Shown: in pieces, positions 24,342 to 33,370 of the stretch | Position numbering within the stretch: position 1 is the stretch's first letter | Layout of the letters: every line of letters begins with the position of its first letter | NCBI RefSeq assembly: GCF_902859895.1 | Contig: NZ_CADIKM010000015.1 | Location: 61,671-125,670 of the forward strand | Source: Pararobbsia alpina | GTDB lineage: Bacteria > Pseudomonadota > Gammaproteobacteria > Burkholderiales > Burkholderiaceae | Direction: 5' to 3' | Length of the DNA stretch: 64,000 nt | Notes under the pieces: generated by a model | Database searches by the model: none | Seen by the model: the letters and a program-made list of their open reading frames with translations, nothing else | Told to the model about the DNA's origin: nothing | Program-made: the position numbers and the translations under genes

Positions 24342-25586
24342 ATGGTTCGCCATAAGCGATGGCTTTCTCTATGGGCAGCGGCAGCGCTTTTGACCGCTTC
24401 GCCGGCGCACGCCGACGACGGCATTTCGTTCTGGGCACGCGCGGCGGATTCGGGCTTTATTACGCCGGTCGTCAAGGCGTGGAACGACACGCATCCGACC
24501 AAGGTCAATTTGACCGTGATACCGAATGACGATTTCGTGACGAAGTTCGGCACCGCATCGGCGGGCGGCGCAGGCCCCGATGTTCTCGCGATCGACCTGA
24601 TTTACGTGCCGGCGTTCTCGCAGGCCGGGCAGCTCGCCGACATCACGGAAGACGCGAAGAAACTGCCGTTCAACCAGAGCCTGAGCCCCTCGCATGTGCG
24701 GCTCGCGATGTACGAGGGCAAGCAATACGCGCTGCCGTTCAGTGCGGAAAGCTCGATGCTGTTGTACAACAAGACCTTGTTCAAGCGCGCGGGTCTCAAC
24801 CCTGACCAGCCGCCCAAGACCTGGGCCGAACTCGAGGCGGCCGCGAAGAAGATCACCGCGCTCGGCGGCGGCGTCAAGGGCTTCTACTTCTCGGGCGCCT
24901 GCGGCGGCTGCAACATCTTCACATTGACGCCTTATGTCTGGGCCTCGGGCGGCGACGTGCTGTCGGCGGATGGCAAGACAGCGACGCTCGACAATCCCGC
25001 ACTCAAGGGCACGCTTGCCATGTATCGCCGCATGTGGGAAGCGGGCGACATGCCGTCGAGCGCGAAGACGGACAGCGGCGCGAATTTCATCAACGCCTTC
25101 CTGTCGGGCAAGGTCGGTATGGTCGGATCCGGCGCGTTTTCGATCGGCGTGCTGAAGAAGAGCCATCCTGAGATCGACTTCGGTCTTGCCTACCTGCCAG
25201 GCCAGAGCGGTGGGTGGTCGAGCTTCGCAGGAGGCGACTCGATCGCGATTCCGGTTCACTCGGCCCATCGCAAGGAAGCCATGGAGTTTATCCAGTGGTG
25301 CCTCAGCGAGCAGGTGCAGATCGAACAGTTTGCGAAGAACGGCAGCATCCCGGTGCGCCTGGACCTTGCGACCAACGCCTACAGCAAGCTCGATACGCGC
25401 TATGAACTCGCCGCGGACGCGATGAGCAAGGGCAAGACACCGTACAGCGCGAAATTCAACCAGCTCATCAACGATCCGAACGGCCCCTGGGCCGCGATGA
25501 TCCAGGAAGCCGTGTTCGGCAAAGGTGTGGATGTCGCGATTGCGGCCGCGCAGGTGCGCTTCACGCAGATTCTGAACACGCAATAG
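24342..25586 (+). CDS. family 1 ABC transporter sugar-binding protein
   Basis: A 414-residue solute-binding protein, started at ATG 24342 behind GAGGAGGGG. Residues 1-23 are a Sec signal peptide (LWAAAALLTASPAHA). The mature protein follows the maltose-binding class: FWARAADSGFITPVVKAWN, GAGPDVLAIDLIY, LPFSAESSMLLYNKTLFKRAG, and the C-terminal AMEFIQWCLSEQVQIEQFAKNG. Two permease genes and a GH127 arabinofuranosidase follow, so the ligand is probably an L-arabinofuranoside or short arabino-oligosaccharide. This is inferred from the enzyme. Confidence 0.9.
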   Translation: MVRHKRWLSLWAAAALLTASPAHADDGISFWARAADSGFITPVVKAWNDTHPTKVNLTVIPNDDFVTKFGTASAGGAGPDVLAIDLIYVPAFSQAGQLADITEDAKKLPFNQSLSPSHVRLAMYEGKQYALPFSAESSMLLYNKTLFKRAGLNPDQPPKTWAELEAAAKKITALGGGVKGFYFSGACGGCNIFTLTPYVWASGGDVLSADGKTATLDNPALKGTLAMYRRMWEAGDMPSSAKTDSGANFINAFLSGKVGMVGSGAFSIGVLKKSHPEIDFGLAYLPGQSGGWSSFAGGDSIAIPVHSAHRKEAMEFIQWCLSEQVQIEQFAKNGSIPVRLDLATNAYSKLDTRYELAADAMSKGKTPYSAKFNQLINDPNGPWAAMIQEAVFGKGVDVAIAAAQVRFTQILNTQ

Positions 25587-25600
25587 GGAGCGCGATCATC

Positions 25601-26542
25601 ATGGGCGTCCTGTTCGGATCGCAGAGCACCACGCCAGCCTTGCGCCGACGCGTGCCTAAGCCCGGCTCGCCGGGCGGTCGCGACCGCAATCGCGCAGGTT
25701 ACTGGTTCGTGTTGCCGTGCGTCGTTTTCACCGTGGTGTTTTTTCTCGTGCCGCTGGTGATGACGCTCGGCATGTCGCTGTACAACTGGCCATTGATGGG
25801 CGTGGCGCGCTTCGCCGGCTTCAGGAACTACCTCGACTTGCTGCAGGACGCCTCGTTCTGGGCGGCTCTGTGGTTCACGACGGAATACACCCTGTTCGTG
25901 ACGCCCGCGATCTTCGTGGTCGCGTTCGTGCTCGCGATGCTGGTCAATCGCGCGCGGCGCTTCGTCGGTCTGTTCCGCACGGCGTTCTTCCTGCCCGTGG
26001 TAATTGGCCTCACGACAGCGAGCCTGCTCTGGGTCTGGATGTACAACGACCAGGTCGGCATCTTCAGCGCGATGCTGATGCAGCTTGGGATCATCGACGA
26101 ACCGGTGCAATGGTTCGGCGATACGAACTCGGCGTTGTGGTCGCTGATCGTGATGATCCTGTGGAAGGCATCGGGTTTCACGATGGTGATCCTGCTCGTC
26201 GGCATGCAGGCGATTCCGCAGGACCTTTACGACGCGGCGCGCATCGACGGCGCACGCTGGTGGGCGCAGCAGCGCTACATCACGGTGCCGCTGATGCGGC
26301 GTACCTTCGCGCTCGCCCTGATCATGGCGGTCATCGGTTCCTACCTCGCGTTCGAGCAGTTCTATGTGATGACGCGCGGCGGGCCGATGAATACCACGAT
26401 CACGGTGGTCCATTGGATCTATCGCGCTTCGTTCACGTACTTCAAGTTGGGCTACGGTGCGGCGATGTCGGTGGTGTTGCTGATCGTGCTGCTGTTGTTG
26501 AGCGTGATCCAGATGATCCTTCTGCGAGACGACCATGAGTGA
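25601..26542 (+). CDS. ABC sugar transporter permease (MalF/UgpA type)
   Basis: A 313-residue permease with six membrane segments (the first about 35-58, WFVLPCVVFTVVFFLVPLV). The EAA loop that docks the ATPase is visible as QDLYDAARIDGARWWAQQRYITVPLM. It overlaps the next permease gene by eight bases, so the two are translated together. It forms half of the importer channel with the protein encoded at 26535. Confidence 0.9.
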   Translation: MGVLFGSQSTTPALRRRVPKPGSPGGRDRNRAGYWFVLPCVVFTVVFFLVPLVMTLGMSLYNWPLMGVARFAGFRNYLDLLQDASFWAALWFTTEYTLFVTPAIFVVAFVLAMLVNRARRFVGLFRTAFFLPVVIGLTTASLLWVWMYNDQVGIFSAMLMQLGIIDEPVQWFGDTNSALWSLIVMILWKASGFTMVILLVGMQAIPQDLYDAARIDGARWWAQQRYITVPLMRRTFALALIMAVIGSYLAFEQFYVMTRGGPMNTTITVVHWIYRASFTYFKLGYGAAMSVVLLIVLLLLSVIQMILLRDDHE

Positions 26543-27488
26543 TGCGCTGCGTTCCGCCGATCGCGATTTGGGCACGGCTTCGACGTCGCCGGCGACGGCT
26601 TCCGGTTCCGGGGACCTGCCCGTCATGCAGGATCGTGGCCGCACAGCGCGAATCAAGGCGAGGGCGGCTGTCGCGCTCTACTATCTGGTCTGCGGCGTAC
26701 TGACGGTCTTGTTCCTGTTTCCGATCGCGTGGTCGGCGTTCACGTCGTTCTATTCGCCCGCCGATGCGAGCGCTTCGCCGCCGAAATGGATTCCGTCGCA
26801 TCTGTCGTTCGAGAACTACTTCAATCTCGCGAGCTACGGCGAAGGGATTTGGCGCTACCTCGGCAACAGCGCCTCGGTCGCGGCGATGACCGTATCGATG
26901 ACACTCGTGCTCTGTACGCTCGGCGGTTACGGTTTCTCGCGCTTTCGTTTTCGCGGACGCAATGTGATCTTCATCGTGATTCTCGCGACGCTGATGATCC
27001 CGTTCCAGTCGATCCTGAACCCCTTGTTCGTGCTGCTGCGTTGGCTGCACCTGCAAGGCACGCTATTCGGCCTGGCACTCGTCTATACGACATTCCAGTT
27101 GCCGTTCGCGGTGTTCATGATGCGCAACTCGTTTGACTCCGTACCACGCGAGATCGAGGAGGCGTCGCTGATCGACGGCTGCAGCTCGCTGCAATCCCTG
27201 CGCATCGTGATGCTGCCGCTCGTCTTGCCGGGGCTCGTGACCGCGGGGCTGTTCGCGTTCTTTGGTTCCTGGAACGAACTGCTTGCCGCGCTGATCCTGC
27301 TTGGCGATGCGAGGAACTACACGATGCCCGTGATGCTGCTCAATGCACAGAGCGGGCAACTGGGCGCGATCGACTGGGGGCTGATGCAGGCGGGCATCAC
27401 GCTGTCGATCCTGCCGTGCGCGGTGCTTTTCCTGTTGCTTCAGCGCTACTACATCAACGGCCTGATCGCGGGCGCGGTCAAGGCATAA
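26535..27488 (+). CDS. ABC sugar transporter permease (MalG/UgpE type)
   Basis: A 317-residue permease whose ATG lies within the end of the preceding permease gene. About 45 hydrophilic residues precede six membrane helices. The EAA loop is REIEEASLIDGCSSLQSLRI. Together with the preceding permease it forms the channel for the substrate recognised by the binding protein at 24342. No ATPase gene accompanies the three transporter genes, so a shared MsmK/UgpC-type ATPase elsewhere must power it. Confidence 0.9.
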   Translation: MSDALRSADRDLGTASTSPATASGSGDLPVMQDRGRTARIKARAAVALYYLVCGVLTVLFLFPIAWSAFTSFYSPADASASPPKWIPSHLSFENYFNLASYGEGIWRYLGNSASVAAMTVSMTLVLCTLGGYGFSRFRFRGRNVIFIVILATLMIPFQSILNPLFVLLRWLHLQGTLFGLALVYTTFQLPFAVFMMRNSFDSVPREIEEASLIDGCSSLQSLRIVMLPLVLPGLVTAGLFAFFGSWNELLAALILLGDARNYTMPVMLLNAQSGQLGAIDWGLMQAGITLSILPCAVLFLLLQRYYINGLIAGAVKA

Positions 27489-27505
27489 CACTTGCAACTC
27501 ACACC

Positions 27506-29488
27506 ATGAACGACACGATAACCTTGCGTCAGCCCGTGGTCGTCGATTTCGCATCGACGGCATATGCCCGGATCAAGCCCGTCGCGGTAACGGCCGTCGA
27601 ACTGCGTGGCGATTTCTGGGGGCACCGCTTCGCGACGAATCTCGAGCAGACCTTGCCGAGCCAATGGGACCTGCTCGAAAGCACGGGCCGGCTCAACAAC
27701 TTCCGGCGCGTGTTCGGCGAATACGACGGACCGTTCGAGGGTCTGTTCTTCAACGACTCGGATCTTTATAAATGGCTCGAGGCCGCTTCGTGGCTGGTCG
27801 CCCGCGGCCCGAACGCGCTGCTCGAGCAGCGCATCGAGGAAGGCATTACGTTGATCGAGCGCGCGCAAGGCGCGGATGGCTACATCGACAGCTACTTCTG
27901 CCTCGAGCGTGAGGGCGAACGCTGGACCAATCTGCGCGACCTCCACGAAATGTATGTCGGCGGCCACTTGATCCAGGCCGCGGTCGCGAACCATCGCAGC
28001 ACGGGCCAGACGCGGCTGCTCAATATCGCAACCCGCTTTGCCGACATGCTGTGCAGCCGTTTCGGGCCGGCCGCCGAAGGCAAGATCGAGGCGGTCGACG
28101 GCCACGAGGAAATCGAAATGGCCTTGATCGAACTGGCTCGCGAGACCGGCCAGACCCGCTATCTCGAACTCGCGCGATTCTTCATCCGGGCACGCGGCCA
28201 TGGGCTGCTCAAGGGCGGCCGGTTCGGCGACGCGTACTACCAGGACGACGTGCCGTTCGACCAGATGGAAAATCTCGCCGGCCACGCGGTGCGCGCGCTG
28301 TATATGGCCTGCGGGATCACTGACCTCTATCTCGAGACCGGCGATGCGAAACTTTTGCCGAGGCTCGAAACGCTCTGGGAGCGGCTGACCGCGCAGCGGA
28401 TGTATATCACCGGCGGTGTCGGTTCGCGTCACGACGGCGAGGCGATCGGCGCGGACTACGAGCTGCCGAATGGGCAGGCCTATACCGAGACGTGCGCGGC
28501 GATTGCCAGCATGATGTGGTGCCACCGGCTGCTCGCGGCGACCGGCAATGCGCGATATGCCGACCTGTTCGAATGGACACTGTATAACGGCATGCTGCCG
28601 GGCTGGTCGCTCGACGGGCGTGAGTACTACTACGTGAATCCGCTCGAGGACGATGGCGGTCACCGCCGTCAGCCGTGGTACCACTGCGCGTGCTGTCCGC
28701 CGAATGTGGCGCGCACGCTCGCCTCCCTGCCGGGTTATGTGTACGGGACCGACGCGGATGCGATCTATGTTCACCTCTACGTCGAAAGCGATGCACAGGT
28801 GCCGCTCGGCGAACGCACAGTCGGTCTGCGCCAGCGCACGCGGTATCCGTGGGATGGCGCGATCGAAATCACGGTCGACGGCGAGGGCGAGTTCTCGTTG
28901 AAGCTGCGGATCCCGGGCTGGGTCGACGGCTCGGCCAACCTGACGACGCCGGCCCGCGAAGCAGGCGGCCATGCCGCGGAGCCAGGTAAGACTGGCTTGC
29001 CTGTGCTGACGCTCAACGGTGTACCGCTCGAAGCGAAGCCGGATTCGCAGGGCTATGTCGAAATTCGTCGCGCGTGGCAGCATGGCGATCGGATCCGGCT
29101 CGATCTGCCGATGACCGTGCGGGTCTGGCAAAGTCATCCGAAGGTTGCCGAAAACCGTGGGCGTGTCGCGCTGAGCCGGGGTCCGTTGTTGTATTGCGTC
29201 GAACGTGCGGACATGCCGGGTGTGGATCTCGATGAGCTGTATGTCGATCCGACACAGATCGAGGCCAGCTGGAAGGCCGAACAGTTGGGCGGTGTGGTCG
29301 TGCTGAAGGCGGCGGCGCATCGCCGGTCGATCGGCTCCAGTTGGAGCGGGGCACTGTATCGACCGATGGCTCAGGACGGATCGAACGGATCGCCGGATCC
29401 AGCGACGATAGTCGCGATTCCGTACTTCGCATGGCATAACCGCGAGAGCGGGCCGATGAAGGTATGGCTCAACTATCGGGGCGAGTAG
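27506..29488 (+). CDS. GH127 beta-L-arabinofuranosidase
   Basis: A 660-residue glycoside hydrolase of family 127, close to the 658 residues of the Bifidobacterium enzyme HypBA1. The start at 27506 gives the family N-terminus (VTAVELRGDFWGHRFATN). The (alpha/alpha)6 barrel runs to about residue 430. The family's unusual active site of Glu plus zinc-bound cysteines is visible as E328 and C330 (YTETCAAI) and the CCPPNVART block (C396, C397). Beta-sandwich domains follow. There is no signal peptide, so cleavage would occur in the cytoplasm after uptake by the ABC importer encoded just upstream. The product would be L-arabinose. Confidence 0.9.
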   Translation: MNDTITLRQPVVVDFASTAYARIKPVAVTAVELRGDFWGHRFATNLEQTLPSQWDLLESTGRLNNFRRVFGEYDGPFEGLFFNDSDLYKWLEAASWLVARGPNALLEQRIEEGITLIERAQGADGYIDSYFCLEREGERWTNLRDLHEMYVGGHLIQAAVANHRSTGQTRLLNIATRFADMLCSRFGPAAEGKIEAVDGHEEIEMALIELARETGQTRYLELARFFIRARGHGLLKGGRFGDAYYQDDVPFDQMENLAGHAVRALYMACGITDLYLETGDAKLLPRLETLWERLTAQRMYITGGVGSRHDGEAIGADYELPNGQAYTETCAAIASMMWCHRLLAATGNARYADLFEWTLYNGMLPGWSLDGREYYYVNPLEDDGGHRRQPWYHCACCPPNVARTLASLPGYVYGTDADAIYVHLYVESDAQVPLGERTVGLRQRTRYPWDGAIEITVDGEGEFSLKLRIPGWVDGSANLTTPAREAGGHAAEPGKTGLPVLTLNGVPLEAKPDSQGYVEIRRAWQHGDRIRLDLPMTVRVWQSHPKVAENRGRVALSRGPLLYCVERADMPGVDLDELYVDPTQIEASWKAEQLGGVVVLKAAAHRRSIGSSWSGALYRPMAQDGSNGSPDPATIVAIPYFAWHNRESGPMKVWLNYRGE

Positions 29489-29498
29489 GCTAGAAGGA

Positions 29499-29523
29499 CA
29501 CACGCCGCGCAATGCGGCGTGTG
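29499..29523 (+). terminator. hairpin after GH127 gene
   Basis: A perfect 10-bp stem, CACACGCCGC (29499-29508) with GCGGCGTGTG (29514-29523), and a 5-base loop, lies 10 bases after the stop. No T tract follows, so termination may be imperfect or Rho-assisted. Confidence 0.5.
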
Positions 29524-29896
29524 CATCGAATGCGCTCGCTCGGAACGCATCGTTCATTCGGTCGATCGATCGGTCATCCATCTTGCGTGCTGCTTGCGAC
29601 GTTTGATCGCAAGCCCTCCGCACGCGCGCTCTTTCAGCGCTGAAAGTGAATATCTGAAAGATGAAATTCAACTTCAATAGGAAATTCCATTCCGCTGCGC
29701 CTGTCCTGCCTGTGATTTACTGCACCGCTATACTAAGCCCCCGGCAAATCGGCGTACGGGCTGTAGTGCGCCCACGTCGTGCGCGCGAGGTCTCACGGTC
29801 GCAACCGGCCGGTGACGGACGACCGCGTAGGCCAACGCCCCAACCATTCAATTGGGGTGACCGAAAGATGTTTACCTGGTGGGAAAGCAAAGACAC
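29524..29896. promoter_or_regulatory. intergenic region with palindromes upstream of the MFS gene
   Basis: About 370 bases without a convincing gene. It holds a perfect 16-bp palindrome, CTTTCAGCGCTGAAAG (29631-29646), and a near-palindrome TGAAATTCAACTTCA (29662-29676). The latter is similar to a site before the Gfo/Idh gene at 46580. These may be operators of the MFS gene; no promoter was identified with confidence. Confidence 0.35.
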
Positions 29897-31150
29897 ATGG
29901 TGTTCGCATTTGGAAAATCGACGGGGCCCGACGCCGAGACGGGGGCATTCCACCTGAAACCGGGGTCGATCGGCTTCGGCGTCCTGCTCGGCGCGATCTC
30001 GGCACTCCCACCGCTTTCGATCGACCTGAACCTGCCCGCCTTGCCGCAGCTTGCGCGAGCGCTCGCGGTGGCGCCGCAGTCGGCAGCCGCGACCTTGAGT
30101 GCCTTTCTGTTTGGGTTTGCGGTGGCGCAACTCATCTACGGTCCCGCTTCGGATCGCTACGGGCGCCGCCCCTTGTTGCTGATCGGGCTCGTTCTCTATG
30201 TCGCCGGTGGGTTGGCATGCGCGTTCGCATCGTCGCTGCCGACGCTTCTCGTTTGGCGCGCCTTGCAGGGCGCCGGCGCGGGAGCCGGCATGGTCCTTTC
30301 GCGCGCGATCGTGCGCGACTCGTTCCCGGACCCTGCATCGGCGCGCGTTCAGTTTGCCTACGTGAATGCGGTGAGCCAGGTCGCACCTGTGATCGCGCCA
30401 CCGCTGGGTGCCTTGATGCTCATGGCCGGCCTCTCCTGGCGCGCGATCTTTTTGTGTCTCGCCGGGGCGGGAGCCGTGCTGATTTGCGTTATCTGGATGT
30501 CGCTCAGGGAGAGTTTGACACTGGACCCGAATGCAAGCGGGCAACGACGCGGCGTCGCGCACGACTACCTGCGCTTCGTGCGTTCGCGGGTATCGATAGC
30601 GAACACCCTGCTGACAGGATGCACCTTCGGAGGCCTGTTCACTTTTGTCTCGGGTTCGTCGCTCGTCTTCGTGAACACGCTGCATCTGAGTGCGCTGAAC
30701 TATGCGGGAATCTTCGCGCTGATCAGCGCGTGCATCATCGCGGGATCGTGGGCGACCGCGACCCTTTCGCGCGGGCGCTCCGCCGAAGGCTTGCTGAAGG
30801 CGCATCTCGTGACGGCCTGCCTCGGTTCGGTGGCGATTCTGATCGTGCAATATCTGTCGGGCACGGGTGGCATGATCGTGCCGCTTACCCTGGGGTTCTC
30901 GATCGTCGCGTATTGCGCGGGTGCGACGCTACCCATCTCGATCCAGCAAGCGCTGCAGTCACTGCCTGAGATAGCCGGGACAGGCGCGGCGCTGCTGGGC
31001 TGCGTCCAGATGTTGGGCGGCTCGTTGGCAGCCGCGTTGGTCGGGCCGCTTTTCCATAGCCTGGGCCCGGTCGGGATTCCATGGGAGATGTTGGCGTTTT
31101 GCGTGGGCGCGGTCATTCTCAACGGACGTGCGCGCGCCGTGCAAGCCTGA
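29897..31150 (+). CDS. MFS transporter, Bcr/CflA drug-resistance type
   Basis: A 417-residue twelve-helix major facilitator. It starts at ATG 29897 (MVFAFGKST); a GTG six codons earlier is possible. The DHA1 motif A lies between helices 2 and 3 (GPASDRYGRRPLLLIGL), and the Bcr/CflA start block SIDLNLPALPQLARAL is clear. The RALQGAGAGAGMVLSRAIVRD stretch in helix 4 is motif B of proton antiporters. Expected role: proton-driven export of small toxic compounds. It is a single gene. Confidence 0.87.
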   Translation: MVFAFGKSTGPDAETGAFHLKPGSIGFGVLLGAISALPPLSIDLNLPALPQLARALAVAPQSAAATLSAFLFGFAVAQLIYGPASDRYGRRPLLLIGLVLYVAGGLACAFASSLPTLLVWRALQGAGAGAGMVLSRAIVRDSFPDPASARVQFAYVNAVSQVAPVIAPPLGALMLMAGLSWRAIFLCLAGAGAVLICVIWMSLRESLTLDPNASGQRRGVAHDYLRFVRSRVSIANTLLTGCTFGGLFTFVSGSSLVFVNTLHLSALNYAGIFALISACIIAGSWATATLSRGRSAEGLLKAHLVTACLGSVAILIVQYLSGTGGMIVPLTLGFSIVAYCAGATLPISIQQALQSLPEIAGTGAALLGCVQMLGGSLAAALVGPLFHSLGPVGIPWEMLAFCVGAVILNGRARAVQA

Positions 31151-31217
31151 GTTTGCACGAGTCCGGGCACACCCGTTGCTGTCCTCAGGAATACGAACCT
31201 AACCATGGAGGTTTGTC

Positions 31218-31739
31218 ATGCCTGAGAAGAAAACACTGGAACGTGCTCACGCCGCAAAGCGTCAGGGCAAGTCTGGCAGCACCCAGGCTGGTGCTTTCGT
31301 CAAGGAACAGGTGGACCACATCCGTGAAGGCAAGCACGGCGCGAAGTCCACCAAGCAGGCCATCGCGATCGGCCTGTCGGAAGCCCGGCGCGCCGGGGTC
31401 AAGCTGAAGCCGCCGAAGAAGGGCAGCGTCTCCGAAGCCACGCGTCGCAAGGCCAAGTCCGATAGCGATGCCGGCCAGGGGAAGACGCCCACGGCCGGTA
31501 ACGCCGAATCGCATGCGAAGCGTTCGGCCGCCGCGACAAAGGCACTCAAGCGGGAGAGTGGGGCAGCCGCCTCACCCAAGGCGCTCTCCAAGCAGGCTCA
31601 CGAGTCGGCAAGCCGACGTTCCGCCGCCGAGCGGTCGGCCGCGGCCAAGAAGGGAGCCGCCACCAGAGCGGCAGCCGCCCGGTCGCAGGCAGCAAAAAAA
31701 AAGGCGGCAGCTACGCGCGCGTCGCGCGCACACCATTGA
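31218..31739 (+). CDS. DUF6496 protein with histone-like Lys/Ala-rich tail
   Basis: A 173-residue basic protein preceded by GGAGG. Residues 1-75 fit the DUF6496 pattern (KSGSTQAGAFVKEQVDHIREG and KQAIAIGLSEARRAGVKL). Residues 75-173 are low complexity, rich in Lys, Ala, Ser and Arg (AAKKGAATRAAAARSQAAKK), like histone H1 tails. Such proteins are expected to bind DNA or RNA non-specifically. It is convergent with the DUF72 gene, and a shared hairpin terminator lies between them. Confidence 0.82.
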   Translation: MPEKKTLERAHAAKRQGKSGSTQAGAFVKEQVDHIREGKHGAKSTKQAIAIGLSEARRAGVKLKPPKKGSVSEATRRKAKSDSDAGQGKTPTAGNAESHAKRSAAATKALKRESGAAASPKALSKQAHESASRRSAAERSAAAKKGAATRAAAARSQAAKKKAAATRASRAHH

Positions 31740-31748
31740 TGAAGGATT

Positions 31749-31773
31749 GGCCGCCACGGAGATCCAGGCGGCC
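31749..31773. terminator. bidirectional hairpin between DUF6496 and DUF72 genes
   Basis: A 7-bp stem, GGCCGCC (31749-31755) with GGCGGCC (31767-31773), loop of 11, followed on the plus strand by TATTTCTT. It sits between two convergent stops and overlaps the DUF72 stop codon by one base. Confidence 0.5.
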
Positions 31774-32573
31774 TATTTCTTCAGCCGCTCGAGCAGGGCC
31801 TTCGCCGCATGGGGCGCGCGGATCTTGGCGCCGTTGATAAAGAAGATGAACACATCGCGCTGCTTGGCCACGGGATCCTTGTCGCCGACACGAGGCAGGT
31901 CATCGGGCGATTTTCCGTTGGCCCACGCCGTCGCGCGTTCCACCCATGCATCCAGCTCCTTCGGCGCATAGCCGCTCTTGAACTGCTCGCTGCTCGACAT
32001 CAGCCGCGCATAGACAAAATCCCCGGTCAGGTCGGCGAAGGACGGGTACTGATCCGAGTCCGCAAAGACGGTCGCGGCACCGTACCGCCGCGAAAGCTCG
32101 ACGTACTCGGCCGTCATGAAGCTCGGATGGCGCACTTCGAGAACGTGGCGCAAGGCATGACCGTCGACTTTCTTCGGCAACATGGCGAGAAACGCGCCGA
32201 AGTCGTCCGGCTCGAAACGCTTGGTGGACGCAAATTGCCAGAGGATCGGGCCGAGCTTCGGACCGAGTTCGGTGATGCCGCTGTTCACGAAGCGCTCGAT
32301 CGATTCCCCCGCTTCCGCCAGCACGCGCCGATTTGTCGCATAGCGGCTGGCCTTGAGCGAAAACACGAAACCGTCTGGCGTGTCGTCGCGCCATTTGGCG
32401 AATGTCGCGGGCTTCTGCGAACCGTAGTAAGTGCCGTTGATCTCGATCGCCGTGACCTCACGGCTCGCGTAGTGAAGCTCCTTGCTTTGCGCCAGATCGT
32501 CGGGATAAAAGCTGCCGCGCCAGGGTTCGAAAGTCCAGCCACCCATACCGACGCGAATCTGTTGTGGTGCCAT
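31773..32573 (-). CDS. DUF72 domain protein
   Basis: A 266-residue TIM-barrel protein of the DUF72 (YecE) family. The start at 32573 (MAPQQIRVGMGGWTFEPWRG) follows GGGAG; the longer frame adds a Pro/Ser-rich lead without family similarity. Conserved pieces are the GGWTFEPWRGSFYP start, INGTYYGSQKPATFAKW, the VEVRHPSF-like LEVRHPSFMTAEY and the final VFIFFINGAKIRAPHAA. No reaction is established for the family. It is a single gene, convergent with DUF6496. Confidence 0.87.
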   Translation of the reverse strand: MAPQQIRVGMGGWTFEPWRGSFYPDDLAQSKELHYASREVTAIEINGTYYGSQKPATFAKWRDDTPDGFVFSLKASRYATNRRVLAEAGESIERFVNSGITELGPKLGPILWQFASTKRFEPDDFGAFLAMLPKKVDGHALRHVLEVRHPSFMTAEYVELSRRYGAATVFADSDQYPSFADLTGDFVYARLMSSSEQFKSGYAPKELDAWVERATAWANGKSPDDLPRVGDKDPVAKQRDVFIFFINGAKIRAPHAAKALLERLKK

Positions 32574-32747
32574 CTGCGGATTCTCCCAAGCCGGGGGGGG
32601 CCTCGAACTGTCGGGGCCCGGATCGTCACGTGATGGTTGCGGCATGCTCGCGACGGTCCGATCCAGGGGCCGTCGCGTCGTAATCCGTCGTCCTGGCCGT
32701 ATGGCATCGGACGAACCTTATGTATCCGCCGCGATAACCTTTTGCGT

Positions 32748-33059
32748 CTATTCGCCGATCTTGACCCGCAACTCCCGTGCTGATTCAAGCAGGCCGATAT
32801 AACCGGCGCGCGCGTGCTCGGGGAGGTCGGGGTCGCCGACGAAGGTGCCAAGCGTCTCAACGATGCTGTAAAGGATGCCGCGTGCCGCGCTCGCCGCGAT
32901 ATTGCCGGACGACCAGAGTGTGTCCACATGGCCGATGGCTGCATCGAAGTGCTCAGGTCCGGGGCGTTCGGCCACCAGGGGATCGACGGCGGGATTCTCC
33001 ATGGCGGGCCGCGTGTCGGTGTCCGATAGCGTGTCCCGGTCTTGTTGGTCAGGCATCAT
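32748..33059 (-). CDS. hypothetical protein (about 103 residues)
   Basis: A hydrophilic protein starting MMPDQQDRDTLSD if the ATG at 33059 is used; the open frame extends upstream to 33182 with unlikely sequence. The C-terminal part (DAAIGHVDTLWSSGNIAASAARGILYSIVETLGTF) looks alpha-helical. No recognised domain. The 8-bp tandem repeat array begins 145 bases upstream of its start. Confidence 0.6.
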   Translation of the reverse strand: MMPDQQDRDTLSDTDTRPAMENPAVDPLVAERPGPEHFDAAIGHVDTLWSSGNIAASAARGILYSIVETLGTFVGDPDLPEHARAGYIGLLESARELRVKIGE

Positions 33060-33203
33060 GGCTTGCGTCCTCGGTTGGGGCGATTCGGTCAATGCGCTTT
33101 CAGTGTATATCGCTGTGGGATGTTGCAGTGCAGCGGCGTGTCGGCGTTCTGCTGCTCCTCCTCGCACGCAGACCTCCCCCATTAGCTCCGCCCCTCAACC
33201 TCC

Positions 33204-33291
33204 ATGCGCCAATGCGCCAATGCGCCAATGCGCCAATGCGCCAATGCGCCAATGCGCCAATGCGCCAATGCGCCAATGCGCCAATGCGCCA
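33204..33291. repeat. 8-bp tandem repeat, 11 perfect copies
   Basis: The unit ATGCGCCA is repeated 11 times without a single mismatch over 88 bases; a partial unit (ATG) follows. It lies in the gap between the divergent hypothetical gene at 33059 and the TPP riboswitch at 33371. Perfect short arrays of this size usually change copy number by strand slippage. The unit length is not a multiple of three, so any frame read through it would shift. Confidence 0.97.
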
Positions 33292-33370
33292 ATGAAGCCG
33301 ACCTTTCGACGACCGATCCGTTCCCTAAAAAAATTGACGTCCTCCGTTTGACATGCGAAGGTGTCGGCTT

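Noticed and set aside
27449..29677. A 742-codon minus-strand frame opposite the GH127 gene
   Set aside because: Codon composition mirrors the opposite strand, and the sense strand has clear GH127 motifs.
29661..29957. A 98-codon frame (MKFNFNRKFHS) before the MFS gene
   Set aside because: No ribosome site, low-complexity Arg/Pro content, and it overlaps the MFS start; the DNA is better explained as operator sequence.
33204..33291. CRISPR array
   Set aside because: The unit is 8 bases with no spacers; this is a simple tandem repeat.
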